Shown here in pieces: positions 48,101 through 59,532 of a DNA stretch of 64,000 nucleotides. A program made the position numbers and the translations under genes. This stretch comes from Streptantibioticus rubrisoli. GTDB taxonomy: Bacteria; Actinomycetota; Actinomycetes; Streptomycetales; Streptomycetaceae. Position 1 is the first letter of the stretch; each line of letters starts with the position of its first letter. The stretch covers positions 39,297 through 103,296 of the forward strand of contig NZ_JANFNH010000018.1 of NCBI RefSeq assembly GCF_024436055.1, given 5' to 3'. The notes beneath the pieces were generated by a model that made no database searches, was not told where the DNA came from, and saw nothing but the letters and a program-made list of their open reading frames with translations.

Positions 48101-49142
48101 ACTCGCCCGCGACCACCTCGACCAGGGTGACCCCCTGCAGCCCCTCGGCGCTGGCCAGTACGGAGTCCGGCGGGACGGAACCGTGGTCCAGTACCACCAC
48201 CACATGCGGCTGGTCCAGCAGCGGTTGACCGGAGCGGCTGAACCGGGGTCGCCCGTCGAGGCGGTTGGCCAGCAGTTCCTCCAACTCGCCCAGATCGTCC
48301 AGGAACAGCCGCCGCGTCCCCGCCCCGTCCAGCGCCCCCGGAAGCTGGGTGTGTGGAAGCCACTTCACCCACTCCCACTCCGACGCCGCGCCGCGGCCCG
48401 CTACCACCGCGATGACCAGGTCCTCCGGCGAGTGCAGGGCGGTGAGTTGGGCGAGCATGGCGCGGGCGGCGCCGTAGACCGAGTCGGGGGCGCCGGAGAT
48501 GGTCAGGTGGTAGAAGGAGCGCAGGCTGATCGCCATCGGCAGGCCGTCGAGGGCGCCGTGCGCGGAGAGGAACTGGCGCATCGCGGCGGCGGTCAGCGGT
48601 TCGAGCTCGTCCACCGGCGCGGTGGTCGGCGCGACCAGCGGGGTCGCCAGCTGCTGCGGGCCGAGGCCGATGCGCACCTGGGCGAAGTCCTCGTCGTTGA
48701 TGCGGCGTTCCCACACCCGCTTGCCCTCGGCGACCAGTGACCACAGCTGGTCGGGGGCGGGGTGCTGGTGGAACTGGGCGGCGCGCTGGGCGGCCGCCGT
48801 CTTGCGGACCTGCTTGCGCACCTGCGCCAGGTACTTGAAGTAGTCGCGGCGGGCCTGCGACATCTGGCCGCTGGGACCCTGGCGCATCTTGACCGCCTGG
48901 GCGATGGCCATCGCGCCCGTGGAGGCCACCATCAAACCGCCCATGACCTTCATGAACGCCTGCTGGCCCGGCATGAAGAAGAAGGCGGCCGACGAGGCCA
49001 TGCTCAGCATCGGCAACAGGGCCATCAACATGCCCTGGTCCTGGGTCCGGGGCAGTTCGGGAGGGGTCTCCAGTCGCACCTCCTCGGTCGGGACCTCGGG
49101 CGGTACCGCCCGGGGCGGGCGCTTGACGACGACCACACTCAC
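45189..49142 (-). CDS. eccC: Type VII secretion ATPase EccC, three P-loop domains in one chain
   Basis: EccC is the FtsK/SpoIIIE-type motor that recognises and drives substrates through the ESX channel. The 1317-residue protein has two N-terminal membrane helices (about 35-85), a DUF-type stalk domain and three ATPase domains. Walker A sequences are GATGSGKS (Lys479), GGPQSGRS (Arg835 in the Lys place) and GDSESGKT (Lys1121). Domain 1 has the intact Walker B LVLVIDEFSELL; domains 2 and 3 are degenerate, as is known for the family. It is the fused form, not split into EccCa and EccCb. The GTG at 49142 is chosen over the upstream TTG because GAGGAT precedes it and the protein then begins MSVVVVKRPPRA. 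Confidence 0.94.
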   Translation of the reverse strand: MSVVVVKRPPRAVPPEVPTEEVRLETPPELPRTQDQGMLMALLPMLSMASSAAFFFMPGQQAFMKVMGGLMVASTGAMAIAQAVKMRQGPSGQMSQARRDYFKYLAQVRKQVRKTAAAQRAAQFHQHPAPDQLWSLVAEGKRVWERRINDEDFAQVRIGLGPQQLATPLVAPTTAPVDELEPLTAAAMRQFLSAHGALDGLPMAISLRSFYHLTISGAPDSVYGAARAMLAQLTALHSPEDLVIAVVAGRGAASEWEWVKWLPHTQLPGALDGAGTRRLFLDDLGELEELLANRLDGRPRFSRSGQPLLDQPHVVVVLDHGSVPPDSVLASAEGLQGVTLVEVVAGELDEARGGLSIVVHPDSLWLEALGTSAYEGVPDLLSAVEAEALARQLAPLRMGGGDDDEPLLANLDFTDLLGLGDAATVDVARTWRPRAQHDRLRVPIGVGEDGEPVMLDLKEAAQEGMGPHGLCVGATGSGKSELLRTLVLGLAVTHSSETLNFVLADFKGGATFAGMAELPHVAAVITNLADDLTLVDRMRDSITGELQRRQELLRASGNYANIHDYERARAAGAALEPLASLVLVIDEFSELLTAKPEFIDMFIQIGRIGRSLGVHLLLASQRLEEGRLRGLDTYLSYRIGLRTFSAAESRAALGVPDAYHLPSVPGSGYLKFGTDTMVRFKAAYVSGSYRTGSTSRPGDPLPVERRPVRFSAAYVPVVYAAPAPDFCAATAGVDEPVSDTVLDVIVRRLDGQGPPAHQVWLPPLNEAPALDQLLPPLSALAERGLTAPEYPALGRLVVPVGLLDKPFEQRRDVLYRDFSGAAGHMMVVGGPQSGRSTLLRTVISAFALTHTPQEVQFYGLDFGGGAMVALDGLPHLGGVATRLDGDKVRRTVAEVAGILNRREALFRRESIDSIATYRKRRAAGELPGEQWGDVFLVIDGWGSFKTDYEMLEPVVTDIAGRGLGFGVHVIITASRYMEVRPALKDLLLNRLELRLGDPGDSEIDRRTAVNVPIGTPGRGLTTERLHFMAALPRIDGSSSATDLSEGTADFVRTMVANWSGAFAPKVRMLPTNLPAGRLPKGFEFPERGLAIGVDENDLEPVFVDFDSDPLFLVFGDSESGKTALLRLLIKQITERYTPEEALIVVGDYRRGLLGAVPDPHLLQYAAAPSALQNHMEQINTIMSRRVPGPDITPQQLRDRSWWSGPQAFVVIDDYDLVGTASNNPMLAVLENLPYVRDIGIRFIVARSSAGASRASYEPFIQRFKELGAQGVLLSGDPGEGELLGNVRARPMPPGRGYFVSRRRGSRLIQTGWLAREN

Positions 49143-49309
49143 CGATGCATCAATCCTCAATGCGGAGACGACAGTTGCGCACCGGCGCCCCCCTGGCGAC
49201 GGCCTCCCTCCGCGCGGGGGCCGATCCTACTGGGCATGCCAACTTCCCATCCCGATAGGGTGACGAGCCGCACCTGCCACGCCGTACGCACGCTAGGGGG
49301 AACCGCGAG

Positions 49310-50752
49310 GTGAGCACGACCGCAGGGACCGGCTTCTGCCGGGTCACCGTCGTCGCACCCGACAGCCGTATCGATGTCGCCCTTCCGGAGGACATCGCGC
49401 TCGCCGATGTCTACCCCGAGATCCTTCGGCTGTCCGGACAGTCGCAGGCGGACGGCGTGCCCACCGGCTGGCACCTGGTGCGGCGGGACGGCACGGTGCT
49501 GGACGGCGCGCGTTCGCTCGCCGCGCAGCGCGTGCTGGACGGTGAACTGCTCTCCCTGCGGCCGTTCGCCGAGTCGCTGCCGCCCGCGGTCTACGACGAC
49601 GTGGTGGACGCCGTCGCCTCCGCCGTCACCCGCGACCTGCGGCGCTGGAGCGACGATCTGATGCGCGCGGCCGGACTGGTCGGCGGTGTGCTGCTGCTGG
49701 CCCTGATGGGCTTCGTGCTGTGGTTCGCCGACCCGGTACGGCACGACATGCACAGCCTGCCCGGGATCATCGCGGGCGCCGCGGGGGTGCTGCTGACCGC
49801 GCTGTCGGCGGTGCGCGCCCGGGTCTACCAGGACCGTGGCTCGGCCGTCGCGCTGGGGCTCGCCGCGCTGCCGCTGCTGATGATCGCCGGATCCGGCATC
49901 ATCGCCGCCGACCCCGGACAGGGGCAGGGGCGGCTGCAGTTCCTGCTGGGCTGCGTCACCGTGCTGGTGGTGTCAACGCTGTTGATCGCCTTCACCCCGC
50001 AAGGTGATGCCCCGTTCGTGGCGGCCGCGTTCGTCTCCGGCGTCGGCACGCTGGCCACCTTCGCCGGGATCCTCACCCAGGCGTCCGCCACCGAGACCGC
50101 CGCGGTGTGCGCGGTCGCGGCGATCGCCGTCACCGCGTTCCTGCCCGCGCTGTCCGCCCGGTTCGCCCGGCTGCCGATCGGCTACACCGCGCCGCGCGCC
50201 GAGGGTTCGGAGGGCCGGGACGAGCCGGTGGACGAGGAGAAGGTCGCCGCCCGCGCCCGGCGCGGCCACGAGATGCTGCTCGGCCTGGTCGGCGGCTGCT
50301 CCGCGGTGGTGGTGGGCTGCGCCGCGGTGCTCGGCTTCACGCACTCGGTCTGGGCGCAGCTGCTGGCGCTGGCCGTCGGGGTGGCCACGCTGCTGCGGGC
50401 CCGGCTGTTCCGCTACACCGCGCAGGTCGGCTGCCTGCTGGTGGCCGGGCTGGCCGCGATCTGCCTGCTGGTGCTGGGGCTGTCCCTCAATCCTCCGGCG
50501 AGCCTGCTGCGCGACCTGCTCACCGGCAACAGCGCCCAGGTCGACATCCGCACCGTGTGGCTCGCCGCCAGTGTCGCGGCGGGCGCGGGGCTGCTCACCG
50601 CGATCGCGTTGATCGTGCCGAAGAAGGGCGTCTCGCCGTTCTGGGGCCGACTGCTGGACCTGGTCGAGGGCGCGGTGCTGCTCTGTCTCGTACCGTTGTG
50701 CCTGGCGGTGCTGAACGTGTACGCGGCGGCCCGCGGAATGACCTCCGGGTAA
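49310..50752 (+). CDS. eccD: Type VII secretion integral membrane protein EccD
   Basis: EccD forms the membrane channel part of the ESX complex. The 480-residue protein has a ubiquitin-like cytoplasmic domain (about 8-90, [20 protein letters not shown]), then about eleven transmembrane helices from residue 125 to the end, with a charged cytoplasmic loop near 300-325. The GTG at 49310 is preceded by AGGGGGA. It is divergent from eccC, and the 167-bp gap must hold both promoters. It directly precedes the rpsO unit, marking the edge of the secretion locus. Confidence 0.93.
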   Translation: MSTTAGTGFCRVTVVAPDSRIDVALPEDIALADVYPEILRLSGQSQADGVPTGWHLVRRDGTVLDGARSLAAQRVLDGELLSLRPFAESLPPAVYDDVVDAVASAVTRDLRRWSDDLMRAAGLVGGVLLLALMGFVLWFADPVRHDMHSLPGIIAGAAGVLLTALSAVRARVYQDRGSAVALGLAALPLLMIAGSGIIAADPGQGQGRLQFLLGCVTVLVVSTLLIAFTPQGDAPFVAAAFVSGVGTLATFAGILTQASATETAAVCAVAAIAVTAFLPALSARFARLPIGYTAPRAEGSEGRDEPVDEEKVAARARRGHEMLLGLVGGCSAVVVGCAAVLGFTHSVWAQLLALAVGVATLLRARLFRYTAQVGCLLVAGLAAICLLVLGLSLNPPASLLRDLLTGNSAQVDIRTVWLAASVAAGAGLLTAIALIVPKKGVSPFWGRLLDLVEGAVLLCLVPLCLAVLNVYAAARGMTSG

Positions 50753-50759
50753 CGGCTGG

Positions 50760-50796
50760 TACTCTGGGTGACCGCTGCATGCCCACATGCGGCTGT
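50760..50796 (+). promoter_or_regulatory. rpsO promoter -10 and leader hairpin
   Basis: TACTCT at 50760-50765 can serve as -10. Just after it, ACCGCTGCATG pairs with CATGCGGCTGT around CCCA (50771-50796), with a U-G pair next to C-G and one mismatch. Ribosomal protein S15 binds helices with a G-U/G-C element and often controls its own mRNA, so this could be an autoregulatory site. Confidence 0.4.
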
Positions 50797-50871
50797 CCGC
50801 CGAGTCATCGAAGACCCGTCTGTGATGAAGACCAGGGGCGCTCGCGGACAACGAAACCTGAAGGAGTACGC

Positions 50872-51159
50872 GTGTCGCTCGACGCCGCCACGAAGAAGCA
50901 GATCATCGCCGAGTTCGGTTCCTCGGAGAGCGACACCGGCTCCCCCGAGGTCCAGGTCGCGCTGCTGACCCGGCGCATCTCGGACCTGACCGAGCACCTG
51001 AAGACCCACAAGCACGACCACCACTCCCGCCGTGGTCTGCTGCTGCTCGTCGGCCAGCGCCGCCGCCTGCTGCAGTACCTGGCGAAGAAGGACATCACGC
51101 GCTTCCGTACCCTGGTCGACCGCCTCGGCATCCGCCGCGGTGCGGCGGGCGCCAAGTAA
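50872..51159 (+). CDS. rpsO: 30S ribosomal protein S15
   Basis: S15 binds the central domain of 16S rRNA early in 30S assembly. The 95-residue protein has the family pattern [48 protein letters not shown] and a slightly long C-terminus (RGAAGAK). The GTG at 50872 has AAGGAG 5 nt upstream. It is followed by a terminator-like hairpin and then pnp, the conserved rpsO-pnp pair. Confidence 0.96.
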   Translation: MSLDAATKKQIIAEFGSSESDTGSPEVQVALLTRRISDLTEHLKTHKHDHHSRRGLLLLVGQRRRLLQYLAKKDITRFRTLVDRLGIRRGAAGAK

Positions 51160-51168
51160 GACGCCGTG

Positions 51169-51204
51169 AAGGGAGCGGTTCCCAGACCTGGGGGCCGCTC
51201 CCTT
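51169..51204 (+). terminator. Hairpin terminator after rpsO
   Basis: AAGGGAGCGG pairs with CCGCTCCCTT, and inside it CCCAG pairs with TGGG, giving a long interrupted stem ending at a short ACC loop. Confidence 0.85.
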
Positions 51205-51313
51205 TGCCGTATGTGTGACTCCGCCGCGCATGTGCCCGGACCGCAAGCTTTGTAGGCTGGCCCCGGTACCACCTGACGAAGGCGACTTCGCACAGAAGAC
51301 AACTTCACACTGG

Positions 51314-51525
51314 AGAAGCCTCGGGTAGAGGCTTCTGAAGAAGGAGGAGCGCCCGCGCCAGCCGACCGCAGAGTCGGTGCCAGAGGCGCCGGTCCTCGGT
51401 AGTGGCCCCCGGGCAGCGCGCTTGCGCGGCACCCGGTGGCTTCGATCGAAGACCGGCCCGGCCGGGACCGTGAGTCGGCACGTGCGGCGCTCCACCGCAG
51501 AGGGTCCCCGGGCGGTTGCCCGGGG
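51314..51525 (+). promoter_or_regulatory. Structured rpsO-pnp intergenic leader with hairpins
   Basis: The 390-bp gap (51160-51549) has no gene. It holds a perfect 9-bp stem AGAAGCCTC/GAGGCTTCT (51314-51336), a palindrome CTTCGATCGAAG (51440-51451) and an 8-bp stem CCCCGGGC/GCCCGGGG around GGTT (51506-51525) that ends 8 bases before the pnp ribosome site. In Streptomyces the readthrough hairpin in this gap is a known RNase III cleavage target that controls pnp. The sequence here fits that arrangement. Confidence 0.6.
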
Positions 51526-51549
51526 GCGGACACAAGGAGAATCCCCATA

Positions 51550-53777
51550 GTGGAGAACGAGACCCACTACGCCGACGCCGTCATCGACAACGGTTCCTTC
51601 GGCACCCGTACCATCCGCTTCGAGACGGGCCGTCTCGCCCGCCAGGCCGCCGGTTCCGCCGTGGCGTACCTGGACGACGAGACCATGGTCCTGTCGGCCA
51701 CCACCGCGTCGAAGCACCCCAAGGACCAGCTCGACTTCTTCCCGCTGACGGTGGACGTCGAAGAGCGGATGTACGCGGCCGGGCGGATCCCCGGCTCGTT
51801 CTTCCGCCGTGAGGGCCGCCCCTCCGAGGACGCGATCCTCACCTGCCGCCTGATCGACCGCCCGCTGCGCCCGTCCTTCAAGAAGGGCCTGCGCAACGAG
51901 ATCCAGATCGTCGCCACGGTCATGGCGCTCAACCCCGACCACCTCTACGACGTGGTCGCCATCAACGCCGCCTCCTGCTCCACGCAGCTCGCCGGTCTGC
52001 CGTTCTCCGGCCCGATCGGCGGTGTGCGCGTGGCGCTGATCCGTGGCCAGTGGGTGTGCTTCCCGACCCACAGTGAGCTGGAAGAGGCCGTCTTCGACAT
52101 GGTCGTGGCGGGCCGTACCCTCGACGACGGCGATGTCGCGATCATGATGGTCGAGGCCGAGGCCACCGAGAAGACCATCAAGCTGGTCGAGGGCGGCGCC
52201 GAGGCGCCGACCGAGGAGGTCGTGGCCGCCGGTCTGGAGGCCGCCAAGCCGTTCATCAAGGCGCTGTGCAAGGCCCAGTCGGACCTCGCCGCCAAGGCCG
52301 CCAAGCCGGTCGCCGAGTTCCCGATCTTCCTCGACTACCAGGACGATGTCCTGGAGGCGCTGACCGAGGCGGTCCGCGACGAGCTGGCCCAGGCCCTGAC
52401 CATCGCCGGCAAGCAGGCCCGCGAGACCGAGCTGGACCGGGTCAAGGCGGTGGCCGCCGAGAAGCTGCTGCCGCAGTTCGAGGGGCGCGAGAAGGAGATC
52501 TCCGCCGCCTACCGCGCGCTGACCAAGAAGCTGGTGCGCGAGCGCGTCATCAAGGACAAGGTCCGCATCGACGGCCGCGGTGTCACCGACATCCGCACCC
52601 TGTCCGCCGAGGTCGAGGTCGTGCCGCGGGTGCACGGCTCGGCGCTGTTCGAGCGCGGTGAGACCCAGATCCTGGGCATCTCCACGCTGAACATGCTGCG
52701 CATGGAGCAGCAGCTGGACACGCTGTCGCCCGAGACGCGCAAGCGCTACATGCACAACTACAACTTCCCGCCGTACTCCACCGGTGAGACCGGCCGCGTC
52801 GGCTCGCCCAAGCGCCGCGAGATCGGCCACGGCGCGCTGGCCGAGCGGGCGCTGATCCCGGTGCTGCCGACCCGCGAGGAGTTCCCGTACGCCATCCGCC
52901 AGGTCTCCGAGGCGCTGGGCTCCAACGGCTCGACCTCGATGGGCTCGGTGTGCGCGTCGACCATGTCGCTGCTGAACGCCGGTGTGCCGCTGAAGGCCCC
53001 GGTCGCCGGTATCGCCATGGGCCTGATCTCGCAGGAGATCGACGGTGAGACGCACTATGTGACGCTCACCGACATCCTGGGTGCCGAGGACGCGTTCGGC
53101 GACATGGACTTCAAGGTCGCCGGTACCCGCAACTTCGTCACCGCGCTGCAGCTCGACACCAAGCTCGACGGCATCCCCGCCTCCGTGCTGGCCGCCGCGC
53201 TGAAGCAGGCCCGGGACGCGCGACTGCACATCCTGGACGTGATGAGCGAGGCGATCGACGTTCCGGACGAGATGTCCCCGAACGCGCCGCGGATCATCAG
53301 CATCAAGATCCCGGTCGACAAGATCGGTGAGGTCATCGGCCCCAAGGGCAAGATGATCAACCAGATCCAGGAGGACACCGGCGCCGAGATCGCCATCGAG
53401 GACGACGGCACGGTGCTGATCGGCGCCTCCGAGGGCGCGGCCGCCGAGGCCGCCCGCGCCACCATCAACGGCATCGCCAACCCGACGATGCCCGAGGTCG
53501 GCGAGCGCTACCTGGGCACGGTCGTCAAGACCACCACGTTCGGCGCGTTCGTCTCGCTGATGCCGGGCAAGGACGGTCTGCTGCACATCTCGCAGATCCG
53601 CAAGCTCGCCGGTGGCAAGCGCGTGGAGAACGTGGACGACGTGCTCGGCGTCGGCGCCAAGGTCCAGGTCGAGATCGCCGAGATCGACCAGCGCGGCAAG
53701 CTGTCGCTGATCCCGGTCATCGAGGGCGAGGACGGCGAGGACGGCGAGAACGACGCCGCGAAGGACGAGTCCGCCAA

Positions 53778-53781
<4 letters not shown>
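51550..53781 (+). CDS. pnp: Polyribonucleotide nucleotidyltransferase (PNPase)
   Basis: PNPase degrades RNA from the 3' end by phosphorolysis and, in Streptomyces, is also the main polymerase for 3' tails. The 743-residue protein has RNase PH domain 1 (about 10-145), an all-helical linker, RNase PH domain 2 (about 345-560), a KH domain ([20 protein letters not shown], about 590-640) and an S1 domain (about 655-725). The tail is acidic. The GTG at 51550 follows AAGGAG. The M16 peptidase gene begins within its stop codon (GTGA). Confidence 0.96.
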
Positions 53782-55950
<2,169 letters not shown>

Positions 55951-55954
55951 CGAC

Positions 55955-56395
55955 GTGCGCGCCAAGATCACGTATTTCGTCCTGGCCGCCGTCCTGGTCG
56001 TCTACTTCGTCCTGGCCGGCGACCGGGGTGTGGTGCTCATCGAGCAGGGCACGCCGGTCACCGTCGCCTTCGGCGTGGCCGTGCTGGTCATTCCGCTGAT
56101 CGGCGCCTGGTTCCTGTGGCAGACAACGCGCTTCGCGCACCGCGCGGACCAACTCGCCAAGGAACTGGACGCCGAAGGGGGCCTGCCGGTGGACGAGTTG
56201 GCGCGCACTCCCGGCGGCCGGATCGACCGATCCTCCGCCGACGCGGTCTTCGCCCGGCGGAAGGCGGAGACGGAGGCGTCCCCGGACGACTGGCGCTGCT
56301 GGTTCCGGCTGGCGGTCGCGTACCACGACGCGCGGGACACGCCTCGCGCTCGGAAGGCTATGCAGCGGGCCATCGCGCTGCATGACGGGAAGTAA
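55955..56395 (+). CDS. Small membrane protein with TPR-like C-terminus
   Basis: The 146-residue protein has two transmembrane helices (about 5-22 and 36-56) and a cytoplasmic domain. Its end, DWRCWFRLAVAYHDARDTPRARKAMQRAIALHDG, has the pattern of one tetratricopeptide repeat. The GTG start is 4 nt after dapB, so it is part of that transcript. Its role is unknown; it may be an adaptor at the membrane. Confidence 0.75.
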   Translation: MRAKITYFVLAAVLVVYFVLAGDRGVVLIEQGTPVTVAFGVAVLVIPLIGAWFLWQTTRFAHRADQLAKELDAEGGLPVDELARTPGGRIDRSSADAVFARRKAETEASPDDWRCWFRLAVAYHDARDTPRARKAMQRAIALHDGK

Positions 56396-56440
56396 CTCGG
56401 TTCCGGTTGCGGTTGGTTCGGCACCGCCGGGCACTTGTAC

Positions 56441-56542
56441 GTGGTTGCTCGCCGTCGCGGCGGACAGTTCTTGCCATACACGCCGTACGGCTGGCCGCAG
56501 GTGAGACGGTAGAAAATCTCCGCAGCGACGGCGAGCAACCAC
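56441..56542. repeat. Perfect 18-bp inverted repeat with 66-bp spacer
   Basis: GTGGTTGCTCGCCGTCGC (56441-56458) is repeated as its exact reverse complement at 56525-56542. It fills the gap between convergent genes. It could be a long-armed terminator or a small insertion with terminal inverted repeats; no flanking target duplication is seen. Confidence 0.8.
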
Positions 56543-56588
56543 CACGGCGGAGACCGGCGGTCTCAACTGACCGCAATCACAGGGGAGT

Positions 56589-57137
56589 TCACCGCCGGTG
56601 TCGCGCCGCCCACTCCTCGACCGTGTCGGCGGCCAGATCGAACGCCTCGGGCCTGCCGAGGAAATCCGCGTTGTGGTCGGTGATCAAAGTGCGCGGCTCG
56701 CCCGTCCCGTGCAGTACCAGCGCCTGCCCCTGAACCGTGCGCGGCAGCGCCAACCACCGCACCGGCTGCTGCGCGGTACGTATCGTGCCGACCCGCCTCC
56801 ACGGCACCGTCGTCGTACGCAGCAGGCCCACCTGCCGCACCCCCCGGCCGCTCACCCAGACGCCCATCCGCAGCGACCGCAGCGCCCCGGCGATCACCAG
56901 CACCGCAACGCCCAGGCACGCTCCGGCGCCGGACGCGCTGCCCGCCGCCGCCTCGATCACCCCGGCGAACAGCAGGTACGAGGCGAGCACCAGCAGCAGC
57001 GAGGCGATCGCCACCCGCCAGGGACCGGGCCGGTACGGCCGCGTCCAGCGGTCGTCGCCGTCCGGCGCGGCATGGTGGTGGTGCCGCGCGGTGGGCGCGG
57101 CCTCCGAAGACTGGTCGGTGAGGAAGGACAGGGGCAC
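56589..57137 (-). CDS. PH-domain-like membrane protein
   Basis: The 182-residue protein has a His-rich N-terminal stretch, two transmembrane helices (about 42-60 and 67-85) and a beta-rich domain of the bacterial PH type (VWVSGRGVRQVGLLRTTTVPWRRVGTI, about 92-118, then LITDHNADFLGRPEAFDLAADTVEEW). The GTG at 57137 follows GGAAGGGA. It is separated from the MFS gene upstream by 70 bp. Proteins of this type are common in actinobacteria and have no known function. Confidence 0.75.
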   Translation of the reverse strand: MPLSFLTDQSSEAAPTARHHHHAAPDGDDRWTRPYRPGPWRVAIASLLLVLASYLLFAGVIEAAAGSASGAGACLGVAVLVIAGALRSLRMGVWVSGRGVRQVGLLRTTTVPWRRVGTIRTAQQPVRWLALPRTVQGQALVLHGTGEPRTLITDHNADFLGRPEAFDLAADTVEEWAARHRR

Positions 57138-57207
57138 GGCGTCGACGTCCCTTCCGTCGGACAGGCATCTGTGCCGGGTGAGGCTACCAGCGCCGCTCGG
57201 CGGGCGG

Positions 57208-58440
57208 TCAGGCGCGGCTCGGCGCCACCTCGGGCACCGAGCGCTCGCGTCGCGGGAGCAGCAGCGGGGTGGCCAGGATGGCGACACCGGCCAGCCCGAG
57301 CGCGGTGCGCGGGCTCGTGACGCTGGCCAGCAGGCCCCACAGGGCGGTCAGGGCCGCGATGGTGACCTTGCCGGTGACCGACCACGCGGACAGGGTGCGG
57401 GCGATCCGGTCCGGCGCGGTCCGCTCCAGCCGGTAGGTGGCGAGCACCGGATTGAACACTCCGCAGCAGCAGATCAGCCCGAACTCGACGCCCATGACCA
57501 GCACCAGCCCGGCGACGCCGGGCCGGATGAACGCCAACCCGAGCAACCAGCACGCCCGTAGCACCCCGGAGGCGAACAGGACCCGGTGCTGCCCGAACCG
57601 CGCGACGAGCCGACGGGCCAGCCGTGAGCCGACCAGGCCCCCGACGCACGGCAGCGCGAAGGTCAGGCCGTACTGCCAGGGCGCGTACCCCAGGCGGCCG
57701 AGCAGCAGCACGGCGAGCAGCGGTTCGGTCGCCATGATCAGGCCGTTGGACAGAACCGTGTTGAGGAACAGCGGCCGCAGCGCCGGGTGGCGCAGGATGT
57801 ACCGCCACCCGTCGAGCAGGTCGGCGGCGCGCAGCCGCGGCGCGTCCGCCCGCGCGGGGCGCGGCTCCTGTCCGCCGATCGCCCGGATGCCCAACGCCGA
57901 CAGCAGATAGCTGACCGCGTCGGCCAGCACGGTCGTCACCGGTCCGAACAGCCCGATCGCGGCCCCGCCGAGCGGCGGTCCGAGCACGATGGCGGTCCAA
58001 CTCGTCGACTCCATGCGGGCGTTGGCGACGAGCAGGTCCTCCGGCCGTACCAGCGCCTTCAGATGTGCGCCGCTGGCCGCCTTGAACGTGATGTCGGCCG
58101 CGCCGACCACCACCGAGACGACCAGCAGTTGGACGAAGCTGAGCCAGCCGAGCGCGAACGCGGCCGGGATGCTCAGCAGCGCCCCGAACCGGGCCAGGTC
58201 CGCCGCGACCATCACCGGACGCTTGCGGCGGTACTCCATCCACGGCCCGAGCGGCACGGCGACGGCCGCCCCCACCACCGTTCCCGCGGCCGACAGCGCG
58301 GAGACCTCCGCGGTCCCGGCGTGCAGCACGAGGATCGCGATCAGCGGAAAGGCACCGAACCCGAGCCCCGTACCGAACGCGCTGACCGCGTAAGCCGTCC
58401 ACAGCCACCCGAACCGCCGCCCCAGCGACCGCCTGCCCAC
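57208..58440 (-). CDS. MFS transporter
   Basis: This is a major facilitator of 410 residues with about 12 hydrophobic helices. The loop 2-3 region has LGPWMEYRRKRPVMVAADLARF, a variant of the MFS A motif. LVGSRLARRLVARFGQHRVL in the centre is the equivalent loop of the second half. It is divergent from a LysR-type regulator gene, the usual layout for a regulated exporter. The substrate is unknown; similar proteins export siderophores or drugs. Confidence 0.85.
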   Translation of the reverse strand: MGRRSLGRRFGWLWTAYAVSAFGTGLGFGAFPLIAILVLHAGTAEVSALSAAGTVVGAAVAVPLGPWMEYRRKRPVMVAADLARFGALLSIPAAFALGWLSFVQLLVVSVVVGAADITFKAASGAHLKALVRPEDLLVANARMESTSWTAIVLGPPLGGAAIGLFGPVTTVLADAVSYLLSALGIRAIGGQEPRPARADAPRLRAADLLDGWRYILRHPALRPLFLNTVLSNGLIMATEPLLAVLLLGRLGYAPWQYGLTFALPCVGGLVGSRLARRLVARFGQHRVLFASGVLRACWLLGLAFIRPGVAGLVLVMGVEFGLICCCGVFNPVLATYRLERTAPDRIARTLSAWSVTGKVTIAALTALWGLLASVTSPRTALGLAGVAILATPLLLPRRERSVPEVAPSRA

Positions 58441-58546
58441 CCAGCCCCCCGCCCCTCACCGCACAACCCGACGTTGACCGGCGAGATCTAAGCAAGCGGC
58501 CGACCAGCGGAGCAAACAACCGACCGAGCCCCAGCCACAACCGTCC

Positions 58547-58562
58547 GTTGTACAACTGGGGC
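58547..58562 (+). promoter_or_regulatory. Palindrome and leaderless promoter of the LysR gene
   Basis: GTTGTACAAC (58547-58556) is a perfect palindrome that contains TACAAC, a -10 hexamer standing 6 nt before the GTG start. The overlap suggests that a regulator, perhaps the LysR protein itself, controls this leaderless promoter. Confidence 0.5.
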
Positions 58563-59507
58563 GTGGACCTCAACGCCGTGCGCACCTTCGTCGCCGCCGC
58601 CGAGGCGGGCCAGTTCCAGGAGGCCGCCGCCGACCTGGGCATCACCCAGCAGGCGGTCTCCAAGCGCATCGCCGCGCTGGAGAAGGAGTTCGACGTCCGA
58701 CTGTTCGCCCGTACCGCGCGCGGAGCCCGGCTCACCATCGACGGTCAGGCGTTCCTGCCGTACGCCCGCGACCTGCTGCGGGCCGAGGAACGGGCCGCCG
58801 CCTCGCTACGTCCCGGCCGCAGGGCGCTGCGCGTCGACGTGATCGGCCGTCGGCTGGCACCGGCGGTCCTGCTGCGCGACTACCACCGCGCGCACCCCGA
58901 CACCGAGCTCGACATCGTGACCCTGCACGACGCCGACGCGGCCGTCGACGCTCTGCGCTCCGGCACGATCGACGCGTCCTTCCGGGCCGTCACCATGCCG
59001 GGGCGACAGCTGCCCGACGAGATCGAGGCCGCCCGGGTGTACGACGAGCCCGTGCAACTACTCACCGGCCCGGCCCATGAGTTCGCCGCCGCCCGTACGG
59101 TCACGCCCGCCCAGCTCGTCGGGCACCGGATCTGGATGCCCGGCCTCGCCACGGGCACCGAGTCGGCCGCGTACTACGACGAACTGGCCGCCGCCTTCGG
59201 GCTCACCATCGACCTGGTCGGCCCCAACTACGGCACAGAGCCGCTGCTGGACGTGATCGCCGACTCCGCGACCGTGGCGACCTTCGTCGGCGAGCAGACC
59301 TGGCTGCTGTGGCCAGCCGACTACGGCCTGCGGCGCATCGCCCTGCGCGACCCGACACCGGTCTACCCGCACTCACTGATCTGGCGCCGCGACAACCCGC
59401 ACCCCGCACTCGCCGCCCTGCGCGCCTACCTCGGCACCCCACCGCTCGACCAGCCCGGCACCTGGACACCGGCATGGGCGAGGCGGCACCAGCAGCCGGG
59501 GTGTTAG
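58563..59507 (+). CDS. LysR-type transcriptional regulator
   Basis: The 314-residue protein has an N-terminal winged helix-turn-helix (about 1-60, DLNAVRTFVAAAEAGQFQEAAADLGITQQAVSKRIAALE in sequence order) and a periplasmic-binding-protein-like effector domain (about 88-300). The GTG at 58563 fits the leaderless promoter; a TTG further up has no ribosome site. It is divergent from the MFS gene and probably controls it. A dispersed repeat follows the stop codon. Confidence 0.9.
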   Translation: MDLNAVRTFVAAAEAGQFQEAAADLGITQQAVSKRIAALEKEFDVRLFARTARGARLTIDGQAFLPYARDLLRAEERAAASLRPGRRALRVDVIGRRLAPAVLLRDYHRAHPDTELDIVTLHDADAAVDALRSGTIDASFRAVTMPGRQLPDEIEAARVYDEPVQLLTGPAHEFAAARTVTPAQLVGHRIWMPGLATGTESAAYYDELAAAFGLTIDLVGPNYGTEPLLDVIADSATVATFVGEQTWLLWPADYGLRRIALRDPTPVYPHSLIWRRDNPHPALAALRAYLGTPPLDQPGTWTPAWARRHQQPGC

Positions 59508-59532
59508 GCAGGTCGGGCGAAGCCCGCTGCGG

